Source: Thiocapsa sp. (GTDB lineage Bacteria; Pseudomonadota; Gammaproteobacteria; Chromatiales; Chromatiaceae). From it: 64,000 bases of DNA. Numbering within the stretch: position 1 is the first letter of the stretch; every line of letters starts with the position of its first letter. Under the pieces are notes generated by a model, which saw only the letters and a program-made list of their open reading frames with translations, was not told the DNA's origin and did not search any database. Where the stretch lies: assembly GCF_018399035.1 (NCBI RefSeq), contig NZ_CP073760.1, positions 5,146,501 to 5,210,500 on the forward strand. Direction: 5' to 3'. The translations under genes were made by a program, and so were the position numbers. Positions 48,941-57,814 of the stretch are shown piece after piece.

Positions 48941-49300
48941 ATGAACAAGCTTGCGACTGCTGCTGCCATTGCCGCCCTCCTCGGTGCCTCCGCTTCCGCC
49001 TCCGCTTGGTGGGGACCGGGTGCTGGCGGGTATGGTCCGGGCTACGGCTCCGGTCTCGGCGATGCCTTCAGCGACATGTTCGGCGACGGCTACGGCAACT
49101 TCAATTTCGGCATGAGTGGTAGCGGCAGTGGTCGTGGCTACGGGCGCGGTCTGGGTCGTGGCCATGGCTACGGCTACAACAACCCCTACTACGGCTATGG
49201 CGCGCCTTACTACGGTGGCGGCTACCCGTATGCCTACCCTTACGCAGCGCCGGTCGCCCCGATGGCGCCTGTTGCTCCGGGTCAGCCCCAATCCAAGTAA
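48941..49300 (+). CDS. Sulfur globule family protein
   Basis: A 119-residue exported protein. The signal peptide ends ASASASA before WWGPG. The mature protein is almost all Gly, Tyr, Pro and Ala in short repeats (YGPGYGSG, GRGYGRGLGRG, YNNPYYGYG, YPYAYPYAAP). That composition is like the proteins that coat periplasmic sulfur globules in purple sulfur bacteria (Sgp proteins); they are structural and not enzymes. AGGAGAATAGA-like GGAGAAT precedes the ATG. It has its own promoter and a strong terminator, fitting high expression. A generic Gly/Tyr-rich cell-wall protein is the alternative. Confidence 0.75.
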   Translation: MNKLATAAAIAALLGASASASAWWGPGAGGYGPGYGSGLGDAFSDMFGDGYGNFNFGMSGSGSGRGYGRGLGRGHGYGYNNPYYGYGAPYYGGGYPYAYPYAAPVAPMAPVAPGQPQSK

Positions 49301-49340
49301 GATCCGCTTGAATGCCGGTGCGCCTGAGGCGCATCGGCAC

Positions 49341-49376
49341 AAAAAAGGCCAGGCACCAGCCTGGTCTTTTTTGTTT
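49341..49376 (+). terminator. Rho-independent terminator of the sulfur globule gene
   Basis: A stem GGCCAGGC/GCCTGGTC around ACCA, flanked by AAAAAA before and TTTTTTGTTTT after. It could work in both directions. Confidence 0.85.
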
Positions 49377-49428
49377 TGCGGGTGCGATCTGCACGGCGCC
49401 AATCCCGATTTGGCAACGTGTCAGATAA

Positions 49429-49525
49429 GCCGAGCACCGAATCTAATCCTTGTCCTTGTCCTTGTCGTAATCGTAAACGACAACGGTGGCAAAGGTATTC
49501 TCTCGTCGAGTTGTTTTCCTTGAAG
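49429..49525 (+). repeat. Hexanucleotide-hairpin repeat, copy A
   Basis: CCGAGCACCGAATCTAATCC, then three TTGTCC/TTGTCG units, a turn (TAATCGTAAA), CGACAACG, and the common tail GGCAAAGGTATTCTCTCGTC then GAGTTGTTTT. Copies B (56401-56530) and C (62560-62670) share the plan. The end of A differs from B and C, as if cut by the tnpB unit that follows. Confidence 0.7.
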
Positions 49526-49594
49526 GAGTTCATGGATGAACGACGCCCCCCCAGCCCGATTGCGTAGCGTGCGGAGCAGAGGGCGCGAGGGCCA

Positions 49595-49765
49595 TCAAGG
49601 GTTGTCCGCCCCGCCATCCTTCGAGCGCAGCGAGCCTCGTTCCAGGTAGCGCTTCAACGCAGTCTCGATCAAGTTGCTGAGCGTGCGGTTCTCGTTTTTG
49701 GCTTGCGTCTTGAGTGTTTCGAGCAACGCGGGATCGACGCGAACATTCAGTGGAACTTTCGGCAT
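49595..49765 (-). CDS. Small ribbon-helix-helix (CopG/Arc-type) DNA-binding protein
   Basis: A 56-residue protein: beta strand VPLNVRVDP, then helix ALLETLKTQAKNENRTLSNL, and helix IETALKRYLERG. That is a ribbon-helix-helix fold as in Arc/MetJ-type repressors and antitoxins. ATG at 49765; TGA at 49595-49597. It is divergent from tnpB, with 43 bp between the start codons, so its most likely operator is the tnpB promoter. No toxin gene lies beside it. Too short for ordinary gene-calling cut-offs. Confidence 0.75.
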   Translation of the reverse strand: MPKVPLNVRVDPALLETLKTQAKNENRTLSNLIETALKRYLERGSLRSKDGGADNP

Positions 49766-49808
49766 TGATGTATTGCTTTATATTCACGAAAGCAGTACGA
49801 TAGCACAC

Positions 49809-51077
49809 ATGAACCAGCGTTCGCACCACTTTCGTTGTTATCCGACAGCGGCCCAAGCCAAAACGCTCGGGCAGTGTTTCGGTGCTGCGCGCTGGGTTTG
49901 GAACACGGCATTGGCGTGGCGCTCGGCGGCCTACAAGATTGACGGCGAACGCGTCACCGGCGTGGACTTCTCGCGCGAGCTGACGTGGCTCAAAACATTG
50001 GAGCCGTATGCGTGGTTGCGCGACGTGCCTGCAACCGTGTTCGCGCAAACCCTGCGCGACCAAGACCGCGCCTTTGCGAACTTCTTCGCCAAGCGCGCCC
50101 GTTACCCTCGCTTCAAGAAACGTCGCGCGGCGGCGTCGATTCGCTATCAGATCGACCAGCGTATCGTGATGAACGTCTACCGGGCCGGCGAGCTGCTGAA
50201 GCTGCCCGGTCTCGGCGCGCTCGACATCCGGTGGTCGCGCGTCCCGGGCGGCGCGCCCAAGATGGTCACGGTGCGCGTCGATGCGTGCGGACGCTGGTTC
50301 GTGTCCTTTATGGTCGAGGAGCACATTGAGCCGTTGCCTGCGAGCACGTCCGGCGTCGGCGTCGATCTCGGCGTCAACGACATCGTCGTGACCAGCGACG
50401 GGCGCAAATCCGGGAATCCGCGCCACCTGAAGCGCTATCGGCGTCGGCTGAAGCTCGCGCAACGGCGGCTGTCCCGCAAGCGCAAGGGCTCCAACCGCTG
50501 GCGTAAGCAAGTGAAGCGGGTTGCCCGCATTCATGCCCGTGTCGCCGACACTCGCTCGGACCATCAGCACAAACTGACGACCGGATTGATCCGCGAACAT
50601 GGCGTGATCGCGCTCGAAGACCTGAATGTGCGCGGCATGACCGCAAGCGCAAAGGGAACCGCCGAGGCGCCCGGCAAGAAGGTCGCTCAGAAGGCCGGGC
50701 TGAACCGCTCGATCCTGGATGCGGGGTTCGGCGAGATCCGCCGACAACTCGAATACAAAGCGCAGTTTTACGGCAGGACCATCGTCCTCGCCGACCGATT
50801 CGCGCCGACGAGCAAGACGTGCTCGGAGTGCGGTGCGTATCAGGCCGACATGCCGCTCAAGGTCAGGGTATGGACATGCCCGGACTGCGGTGCGGTGAAC
50901 GATCGAGATTCCAATGCCGCTCGAAATATCCTGGCAATGGCTGCGGGCGGTAGGCCCGTCGATGTGCATGGAGGGCGAAGAACTCCAAGCGCCACGACCA
51001 ACAGTGGTTGTGGAATGCTGGCGCCCGTTGAGATGCGAACCAATCCGGAATGTGTCGGCGCGAGTCATGGACGATGA
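49809..51077 (+). CDS. tnpB: TnpB (IS200/IS605-type RNA-guided nuclease, OrfB)
   Basis: A 422-residue protein. N-terminal HTH_OrfB part (RCYPTAAQAKTLGQCFG). RuvC-like catalytic residues: D186 (GVGVDLGVND), E270 (IALEDLNV) and the DRD motif at 365-367 (NDRDSNAARNIL). Zinc finger C338, C341, C357, C360 (CSEC, CPDC). So the nuclease looks intact. TnpB cuts DNA guided by an RNA from the 3' end of its own element. No TnpA transposase is present. Only 11 bp separate its stop from the end of the next gene, so any guide RNA scaffold must lie largely inside the coding sequence. Confidence 0.93.
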   Translation: MNQRSHHFRCYPTAAQAKTLGQCFGAARWVWNTALAWRSAAYKIDGERVTGVDFSRELTWLKTLEPYAWLRDVPATVFAQTLRDQDRAFANFFAKRARYPRFKKRRAAASIRYQIDQRIVMNVYRAGELLKLPGLGALDIRWSRVPGGAPKMVTVRVDACGRWFVSFMVEEHIEPLPASTSGVGVDLGVNDIVVTSDGRKSGNPRHLKRYRRRLKLAQRRLSRKRKGSNRWRKQVKRVARIHARVADTRSDHQHKLTTGLIREHGVIALEDLNVRGMTASAKGTAEAPGKKVAQKAGLNRSILDAGFGEIRRQLEYKAQFYGRTIVLADRFAPTSKTCSECGAYQADMPLKVRVWTCPDCGAVNDRDSNAARNILAMAAGGRPVDVHGGRRTPSATTNSGCGMLAPVEMRTNPECVGASHGR

Positions 51078-51088
51078 GCGACGACACA

Positions 51089-52027
51089 TTAGGGGCGGAC
51101 TCCAAAATAAAGTTCAGGGCGCCGATCCTCGAGATAGTCGGTGTTCTCGGGATGGGTCGGTCCGTAGTCGGCGGGCACACAGTCGGCGATCAAGAGTGTC
51201 GCTTCGTTCCTTGCGGCGACCATGAGCCCGCCGTGGGGATCGACGATCACACTGTTGCCCAGATAGTGCCCCACAAGCTCGCCCTCAAGGGTCTCCTCGA
51301 GGCAGCGGTTGCAGTAGGCGATGAAGAGAGTGTTCTCCCACGCATGTGCGGGTATCAGTGTCTTGGAGACGTCGGGATACGCCGGCGATGTCCAGTTGCC
51401 GCCGGAGAGTTTGGTCGATTTGTCCGCGGCGGTCGGGATGACGACGAGCTTGGCGCCATCAAGGGCGAGCCGTCGCGTAAGCTCCGGGAACTCAGCCTCG
51501 TAGCAGTTCAGCAGCCCGATCGGCAGGCCATTGATCTCGTGAACGCTGAAGGCTTCGCCTTCCTCCGGATGGGTGTAGCCCGGCTGCCAGATCTTCTTTT
51601 CGTCGGGTCCCCAGAGGTGCGTCTTGCGGTAGTTCTTCAGTAGTACGCCGTCGGGTCCGAACAGGGCGATCGCATCGTAATAACGCGTCTCGCCCGCCAC
51701 GCTGGCCTTCTCGGGGTAGGGACAGATGATGCCGATCGCCTTGGCCGCCGCAATCGCGGCGACCCGCTCGAGGATCATGCCGTTGTTCTCCATCGCCAAG
51801 GCGTGGAGTCGGTCCGGGGGCACCGCATAGCCGCTGAGATACAGCTCGGGGAAGCTGATCAGCTGCGCACCGTAGTCCAGCGCTATGTCGACGGCCGCCG
51901 CGAGCCGGGCGAGGTTGTGCTCGATGGCCTGATCTGTCCCGGCTGGCCCTTTGTCTTGGAGCACGACCAGGCGGATGCCCTGTCCGTGCGCCGGGGGTGT
52001 CGTCTTGATGTAGGCGCTGATGATCAT
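51089..52027 (-). CDS. Carbon-nitrogen hydrolase (nitrilase superfamily)
   Basis: A 312-residue enzyme with the catalytic triad E61 (ISFPELYLSGY), K135 (YRKTHLWG) and C175 (LLNCYEAEFPE). It most likely cleaves amide bonds of small molecules, like amidases for N-carbamoyl compounds or omega-amino amides; the exact substrate cannot be read. ATG at 52027 with GGAGAT upstream; the longer frame adds 19 residues without family character. It is 85 bp downstream of the glutamate decarboxylase gene and probably co-transcribed. Confidence 0.88.
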   Translation of the reverse strand: MIISAYIKTTPPAHGQGIRLVVLQDKGPAGTDQAIEHNLARLAAAVDIALDYGAQLISFPELYLSGYAVPPDRLHALAMENNGMILERVAAIAAAKAIGIICPYPEKASVAGETRYYDAIALFGPDGVLLKNYRKTHLWGPDEKKIWQPGYTHPEEGEAFSVHEINGLPIGLLNCYEAEFPELTRRLALDGAKLVVIPTAADKSTKLSGGNWTSPAYPDVSKTLIPAHAWENTLFIAYCNRCLEETLEGELVGHYLGNSVIVDPHGGLMVAARNEATLLIADCVPADYGPTHPENTDYLEDRRPELYFGVRP

Positions 52028-52112
52028 TCGGATCTCCGATCGAGCGGAAGAGGCGCCGTCTGCGTGGATGCCCGGGTGCGGCAAACACCGGGGACGCCGG
52101 GGTCGGGGCGTC

Positions 52113-53501
52113 TCAATGGGCGAAGCCCGGGGCCGGCGCCATCGGCTCGTGGTGGCTCAGGGAGTCGAAATACGCGACCGCCTTGCGGATATCCTCGAGC
52201 AGCATCGCCGCCAGATCGGCGCTGAAGCCCTCGCGAATCACGATGCGCAGGACCGCAACCGCCTCGGCGTGCTCCGGCATGGTATAGGCCGGTACCTGCC
52301 AGCCGGACTCGCGCAGCTTGCGCGAGACATCGAAGACGTTGTATCGGCTGATCTCGTCTTTGAGCTTGAAGGCGAAGACCGGTATGGCACTGCCGTCGCT
52401 TAGGAGCTCGAAGGGTCCGATCTCGGCGATACCCCGTGCGAGTGTCATGGCTGTCTCGCGCAGGGCTTCCATGATCTGGGTATAACCGGCACGTCCGAGA
52501 CGTAGGAAATTGTAGTACTGCCCGATGACCTGATTGCCGGGTCGCGAGAAGTTCAGGGTAAAGGTCGGCATGTCGCCGCCGAGATAATTGACGCGAAAGA
52601 CGAGATCATCCGGTAGATCCGCATGGCTGCGCCACAGGATCCAGCCGATGCCGGGATAGACCAACCCGTACTTGTGTCCGGAGACATTGATGGACTTCAC
52701 CAGCGGTAGGCGGAAATCCCACGTCAGTTCGGGCTGGAGAAATGGTGCGACGAAACCTCCGCTGGCTGCATCGACATGCATCGGGATCTCCAGGCCGCTG
52801 CTCGCGTTCTGCGCCGCGAGCGCCGCGTGGATCTCCTCGATGGGCTCGTACTCGCCGGTGAATGTGGTCCCGAGGATGGCGACGATGCCGATGGTGTTCT
52901 CGTCGGTTCGCGCGATGACCTCGTCCGGGCGGATCACGTAGCGACCTTTTTCCATCGGGATATAGCGCGGCTCGACCTCCCAGTAACGGCAGAACTTCTC
53001 CCAGACGACCTGTACGTTGGCTCCAAGGACCAGGTTGGGTCTGTCGGTCGGCTTGCCCTGGGCGCGACGCCGATCGCGCCAACGCCATTTCAGGGCCATG
53101 CCGGCGAGCATCACCGCCTCGCTCGAGCCGATCGCCGATGCGCCGATCCCTTGGTCGGGCGCATTAAACAAGTCGGAGACGATGTTGACGCAGCGCTCTT
53201 CGATGGCGGCCGTTCTCGGGTACTCGTCCTTGTCGATCAGATTCTTGTCGAAGGCCTCCGTCATTAACCGCTCGGCCTGCGGCTCCATCCAGGTCGTGAC
53301 GAAGGTTGCCATGTTGAGCCGTGCGTGGCCGTCGAGCATCAACTCGTCGTGGATAATGTCGTAGGCGAGCTGCGGGAGCATCTCGTGCTCGGGCAGGCGG
53401 TATTTCGGGACCTCCACTTGCATGCCGCGTCGTGCGTAGGCCGGGGCGATCAGTGCGTCTGCCTCTTCCGGGCTGATGCCTTCGATCTTTCTCGCAACCA
53501 T
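52113..53501 (-). CDS. gad: Glutamate decarboxylase
   Basis: A 462-residue PLP enzyme converting glutamate to 4-aminobutyrate. The PLP lysine is K277 in VSGHKYGL; D244 in HVDAASGGF contacts the cofactor; IGSSEAVMLAGMALK and LGTTFTGEYEP are typical of group II decarboxylases of the bacterial/plant GAD type. Full length. No antiporter gene (gadC) lies beside it, so a role in acid resistance is not supported by context. Pairing with a nitrilase-type amidase suggests an amide or GABA catabolic link; that is inference. Confidence 0.93.
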   Translation of the reverse strand: MVARKIEGISPEEADALIAPAYARRGMQVEVPKYRLPEHEMLPQLAYDIIHDELMLDGHARLNMATFVTTWMEPQAERLMTEAFDKNLIDKDEYPRTAAIEERCVNIVSDLFNAPDQGIGASAIGSSEAVMLAGMALKWRWRDRRRAQGKPTDRPNLVLGANVQVVWEKFCRYWEVEPRYIPMEKGRYVIRPDEVIARTDENTIGIVAILGTTFTGEYEPIEEIHAALAAQNASSGLEIPMHVDAASGGFVAPFLQPELTWDFRLPLVKSINVSGHKYGLVYPGIGWILWRSHADLPDDLVFRVNYLGGDMPTFTLNFSRPGNQVIGQYYNFLRLGRAGYTQIMEALRETAMTLARGIAEIGPFELLSDGSAIPVFAFKLKDEISRYNVFDVSRKLRESGWQVPAYTMPEHAEAVAVLRIVIREGFSADLAAMLLEDIRKAVAYFDSLSHHEPMAPAPGFAH

Positions 53502-53564
53502 CGTGACTCTCTCCTTCGGGCCAAGCGCATCGGCTTGACCCCGAATCCTCGCACCCGATGCGGC

Positions 53565-54923
53565 TCAGCTCAAGAGCAGTTTTCGGCCGAACGGCTGATC
53601 AGGCGTCGCGTAGGATTCGGGTACGGCCCAGATGACGGGCCAGCGTGGTCTAAAGCGCGCGGGGCCGTCCAGGTCGGTCAGGACGACGCCGATATCCGGG
53701 CCGTGCTTGTCGGCCTCTTCGAGCAGCGGGGTGAAATCCGTCCCGCCGCCGCCGTTGAATTCGATGTCTCGCAGATCCGATCGTCCGGGCTTGAAATGGG
53801 CGACCCGTTGCACCCGGCAGTCTCCGATCACCAGCACCAGCGTGGCCTCCAAGCGTCGCGTGATCGCCTCGATCTCGCCGGCGAAGCGCTCCATCAGGTT
53901 CTCCTCGATCGAGCCCGACACGTCGACGATCACCACCAGTCGCGGAACCGACTTCGCGGAGCTGATGCCCGGCTCCCAGGGCAGGCGTCGCCCCGGGCCG
54001 ATCCGGCCCTGATTCGCGATGTAGGATCGAGCCGGTCTGGACCAGGAGAGATTGGGCTGAATCGAGAGACCGCGTGCCAGCCGGGTACGCAGGATCTGCT
54101 CCCAGGGCGTGCGGATCTTGGGAAGATCGGCGATCAGGGTACGGAGCATGGAATGCGCAGCGTCTCCGGCATGCGCACGCAGGATGCGCTCGCTCCACTC
54201 GCGCGCCTGCTCGGCCTCCAACTCGGGTTGCTTCTGCGCATCCGGTTGGGGGAAGAGGTCGGCATGGGTCTCGGCGCCGAGTGACCTGACCCGCGCGGAC
54301 ATCGGGCCGTCCTCGCGGACCTCGGATCGGGACGACTCGTCGATCTCCGCCCGCGACGCGCGACCCTCCGCACCCGGTTGGCTGTCGCCGATGCCGCCGC
54401 GGCGACGTCTGCGGGTCTTTTGGGGGCGGCCCTTGTCCGCTGCCCGGCGGTCGTCGATGGCGCGATAGAGGCGCTCGACGTCCCATTCGAGGAGGGCCTT
54501 GTCGACACCCACATCGATGCCGAGCGTAGCGAGCAGGAGCGTGTCGAGGTACACCGAGGAGACCGGCAGCTCGAGCCAGCTCAGGTGACTCAAGGCGCTG
54601 TTGACGATGGCGTCCGCGCAGATGTTGAAGAGCTCGAGATCCACATCTCCCAGGAGCTGCTGCAGATCCCGATAGCGTTGCGGATGCCGCAAGGCGATGT
54701 GCAGCACTTCGTGTGCGACCAGACCCACCTGCAGGTGGAGCGGGAGCTGCTCGAAGGTGGCGCCGTAATAGACGGTATCCCCGTCGGTGGCGACCGGCCC
54801 CGGGTCGATCTCGGGCGGCAGATCTCGGTGCTTGACCCAGAGCGCCAGCCCGCCCGTGGACGGCGCGAACTCCACCATCTGCTGAATCGCGCGCGTCCCG
54901 CGGTGCCGGTAAAGATCATTCAT
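53565..54923 (-). CDS. vWA-like metallopeptidase (DUF2201 family)
   Basis: A 452-residue protein. The N-terminal part has a zinc-peptidase motif HEVLHIALRH (H71, E72, H75). A charged, low-complexity linker (about 155-250, with RRRRRGG) follows. The C-terminal part is a von Willebrand A domain with the metal-binding MIDAS motif DVSGS (334-338) and FNGGGGTDFTP. This combination is found next to MoxR-type ATPases, as here (12 bp downstream of moxR-like). The pair probably works as an ATPase plus metal-binding adaptor for protein maturation; the target is unknown. Confidence 0.85.
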   Translation of the reverse strand: MNDLYRHRGTRAIQQMVEFAPSTGGLALWVKHRDLPPEIDPGPVATDGDTVYYGATFEQLPLHLQVGLVAHEVLHIALRHPQRYRDLQQLLGDVDLELFNICADAIVNSALSHLSWLELPVSSVYLDTLLLATLGIDVGVDKALLEWDVERLYRAIDDRRAADKGRPQKTRRRRRGGIGDSQPGAEGRASRAEIDESSRSEVREDGPMSARVRSLGAETHADLFPQPDAQKQPELEAEQAREWSERILRAHAGDAAHSMLRTLIADLPKIRTPWEQILRTRLARGLSIQPNLSWSRPARSYIANQGRIGPGRRLPWEPGISSAKSVPRLVVIVDVSGSIEENLMERFAGEIEAITRRLEATLVLVIGDCRVQRVAHFKPGRSDLRDIEFNGGGGTDFTPLLEEADKHGPDIGVVLTDLDGPARFRPRWPVIWAVPESYATPDQPFGRKLLLS

Positions 54924-54934
54924 CAGGATTCAAC

Positions 54935-56035
54935 TCACTCGTCGCCCCGGCGCTGCTCCAGGTAATGCCGGTAGCTCGCACTGTCCAAAACCGTCGCCTC
55001 CAGCCCGACCTCCAACGCCCTCTGCATCAGAAGCTCCATCGCGAGCGTCTGGGATTCGCGAATCGGCAGGGGGACCTCGCTGCGGATGTCCGGAAACTGC
55101 TCGACGATCTCGAGCGCTCGCGCCAGGGTGTCGTCGTCGGTGCTGGCGGCGAGCAGGCCGTAGATCATGCCGTAGAGCCCGTCGAGTGTGCGGGGCAGCA
55201 GTGCGGCGGTCTCCGAACCCGGGCGGCTCGCCAGCAGTCGCACCACGTCGGTGCCGGCCTGGATCTCGCGCAGCACCCCGAAGAATTCCGCCGCGTTGGC
55301 GGCCCCGATGCGGCCCTGCACGAAGACCCGTTTGGCGTTCTCGGAGAGCCTTGATTTCAGGACGTTGGAGATGTCTTCCCACCCGCGCGGGCTGGCGCCG
55401 ATCAGATGGTCGTTGGCGAGCTGCGACTGGGTGTCGTCGAGCTTGTCCGGGCGGACCTTGAGGTAGGCCATCACCTCGGGTGCGAAGTCCATGGCCATCG
55501 CATGCGCCAGAAAGGCGTCGATGACGGTCTGGACGTTGAAATGGAACATGCGATCGGCCAGGGCCGTGCCCATGTCGTGACAGACCGCACCGTGGAAGCT
55601 GGCGTTGCCCGCGGCCACCACCTGCCAGCCGTCCGGCAACCGATAGTGACCGACCCGACGGTCGAGGATCAACGAGTAGGCCGAGATCTGCAGTCGCTGA
55701 TCCGCGGCCGTGAGCTCGTCGAGAAAGAGGATGCCGTCCGGCTGGTCGGGCGAGGGCAGGAATTCGGGCGGGAACCAGACCGTCTTGGCGAGGGTATCGT
55801 CCGCATAGATAGCGCCGCGGATATCGACCGGCTCGATCGTGGTCAGTCGCAGATCCACCAAGGGGACCCCGAAGTGGTCGGCCACCTGACATACGATCGA
55901 GGACTTTCCCACGCCGCGCGTGCCCCAGAGCATGGACGCGCGTCGACGCAGGATCGGATCGGAATACTGCTCGACCAGCGCGGCCTTGGCCGCGGCGATC
56001 GAGACGGGGGGGATATTCATCGGATTGCCGAGCAT
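54935..56035 (-). CDS. MoxR-type AAA+ ATPase
   Basis: A 366-residue ATPase. Walker A GTRGVGKS (about 38-45), Walker B ILFLDELTAAD, sensor segment VVAAGNASFHGA, and an arginine-containing ADRMFHFNV. Start at 56035 or the ATG at 56020 (MNIPPVS). It is the partner of the vWA gene that follows immediately. Upstream lies 560 bp of repeats, so this pair forms its own transcription unit. Confidence 0.87.
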   Translation of the reverse strand: MLGNPMNIPPVSIAAAKAALVEQYSDPILRRRASMLWGTRGVGKSSIVCQVADHFGVPLVDLRLTTIEPVDIRGAIYADDTLAKTVWFPPEFLPSPDQPDGILFLDELTAADQRLQISAYSLILDRRVGHYRLPDGWQVVAAGNASFHGAVCHDMGTALADRMFHFNVQTVIDAFLAHAMAMDFAPEVMAYLKVRPDKLDDTQSQLANDHLIGASPRGWEDISNVLKSRLSENAKRVFVQGRIGAANAAEFFGVLREIQAGTDVVRLLASRPGSETAALLPRTLDGLYGMIYGLLAASTDDDTLARALEIVEQFPDIRSEVPLPIRESQTLAMELLMQRALEVGLEATVLDSASYRHYLEQRRGDE

Positions 56036-56126
56036 CTTGACTGCTGATCTCCCAAGGTTAAACCGCGACCCGGTACGACATGCACATTGATTAAGGCGGC
56101 TCGGCTTGTCGTGATCTCAATACGAC

Positions 56127-56321
56127 TTAAACCGCGCCCAGTGCGGTATGCGATGTTTTTGGATGGGATCGGCCCCGGCGGATTTCAGAGCCGCTGGAGC
56201 CGGCGCGGTTTAAGGTATTAAAAAATATAAAATTTTAAACCGCGCCCCCCGCTAAGGGTCGTGGATTCACCAAACTTCGAGCTCACTCGAAAGTGAGCAT
56301 CTCGCTCTGGACGCGATTTAA
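56127..56321 (+). repeat. Compound repeat, copy 2
   Basis: Alpha element 56127-56213 and beta element 56235-56321, each 87 bp with TTAAACCGCG / CGCGGTTTAA-type ends (the last end reads CGCGATTTAA), separated by 21 bp (GGTATTAAAAAATATAAAAT then T). Confidence 0.9.
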
Positions 56322-56400
56322 AGCGGACGCCGTGTAGGTGAATTCTACCTGTCCGAGAAGCCGGCGGTGTGTTGGGCACGCTGCGCTTTGCCCAACCGAC

Positions 56401-56530
<130 letters not shown>

Positions 56531-56594
56531 AAGTCGGTTGCAGTCTTGGACGATGCCCAAGCCAATCGCGTCTCGATTTCGGCGCAGGGCAGTG

Positions 56595-57611
56595 TCATGC
56601 CTCCTGCGGCGAGGTCTTCGGCATCTCACCGGTCGGACTCGACGGCGCTTCTCGCCAAGCGGACGTGGTCAAGGGTTTCGGGAAGGGCGGGATCTCGATG
56701 CGCGGCATCTCCTTCATCGTGAAGAAGAGCACCATGAGCAGGGGTGGGGAGTGAAAGATCAACATGCGGATCAGCGATCCCTCCGAGAGCTCCAGGAACT
56801 GGATCGCAGGTGCGCCTAAGATCAGACCCAGACCGATCAGTAGCGGAAGCGCGCGCCGAAAGGCGACGTTCCAACGTGCCGCGACGAGCCGCTCGTGATA
56901 GTGCACGGGCGGCTCGCGGAGCGTCTCGGCCAGATGCTCGACGGTTCGGGTCAGCTTCATCTCGGCGTCGCGACTGCGGTCGGGCTCCTTCCCGCGCAAG
57001 CGCAGGGTACTCTTCCAGCAGGACTTGACCCGATTCAGACGACGCCAATCCCATCCGATCACCGCCAGCATGTCCTCGGGCAACACAATGGTATCGCCGT
57101 CCTCGGCGTGCAGCTCCAGCTCGGCCGGCATGCCGCGCCCGGTTTGCGCCTTCATCGTCAGGGTCAGACCCTCGAACTGGGCCGCACCGCGCGTCAGGAG
57201 CAGGCGCGTCGGGGTAGCGGCGTCGACGCCACCTCCCTCGGCGGATTCCAAACGGTAGCTCCGGGCGATCCTGTATCCGCTTTTCTCGCGAAAATGACGC
57301 GTTGGGTCAATGGCCTCGATCCGATCGAGAAGCTCGCCGGGATCCGGGCCTTCGACCACCAGATCCGCCTCCAATCCGTCGGGATCGCGCAGGGTACGGG
57401 TGAGCCGGAATCGGTCCGGTTTGGGGTTCTCGAGCAGCAGGAGCTCACGCACGCCGCTCAGCTCTGCCCTGTCCTCGCCGTGATCGAACGGCTTGAAGAG
57501 AAGGCGTCGCTCGAGACGGTCGCTCGCGGCGAGGTCGACATGCCGCCCGCGCCGGGTAAAGGGCTCGACCAGGGTGAAGATCTCATGGTGTGTGAGTGGA
57601 TGCGAACTCAT
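56595..57611 (-). CDS. Hypothetical membrane-anchored protein
   Basis: A 338-residue protein I do not recognise. The N-terminal ~230 residues are soluble and rich in Arg/Glu, with PKPDRFRLTRTLRDPDGLEA, KSGYRIARSYRLE and LRLRGKEPDRSRDAEMKLTR. Two membrane helices lie near the end (RALPLLIGLGLILGAPAIQF and MLIFHSPPLLMVLFFTM), then a Pro-rich tail. The two similar-looking segments around residues 60-120 and 150-215 might be related, but this is only by eye. Neighbours are a C1 protease upstream and the MoxR/vWA pair downstream, all on this strand. Confidence 0.65.
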   Translation of the reverse strand: MSSHPLTHHEIFTLVEPFTRRGRHVDLAASDRLERRLLFKPFDHGEDRAELSGVRELLLLENPKPDRFRLTRTLRDPDGLEADLVVEGPDPGELLDRIEAIDPTRHFREKSGYRIARSYRLESAEGGGVDAATPTRLLLTRGAAQFEGLTLTMKAQTGRGMPAELELHAEDGDTIVLPEDMLAVIGWDWRRLNRVKSCWKSTLRLRGKEPDRSRDAEMKLTRTVEHLAETLREPPVHYHERLVAARWNVAFRRALPLLIGLGLILGAPAIQFLELSEGSLIRMLIFHSPPLLMVLFFTMKEMPRIEIPPFPKPLTTSAWREAPSSPTGEMPKTSPQEA

Positions 57612-57814
57612 GGCAACCCTCGCCGGCAGCGGATGGGGCGAGAGGACGTTGCGGTTTCCAGTCGCCTCCTCTCCGAGCGCTTACTGTAACGCCCGTGTTT
57701 CCATCCACAACATCACCAAATGTCAGGTTATTGACCACGGCTTGGCGTTGTCTGCGGCGTGAGCAATGGCCTCTGTCGTGATCGAGGGGCAGAGGCCAAA
57801 GGATTCTGTGAGAC

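Noticed and set aside
49595..49765. Antitoxin of a toxin-antitoxin pair
   Set aside because: The small ribbon-helix-helix protein has no toxin gene beside it; tnpB is divergent, so a tnpB regulator is the simpler reading.
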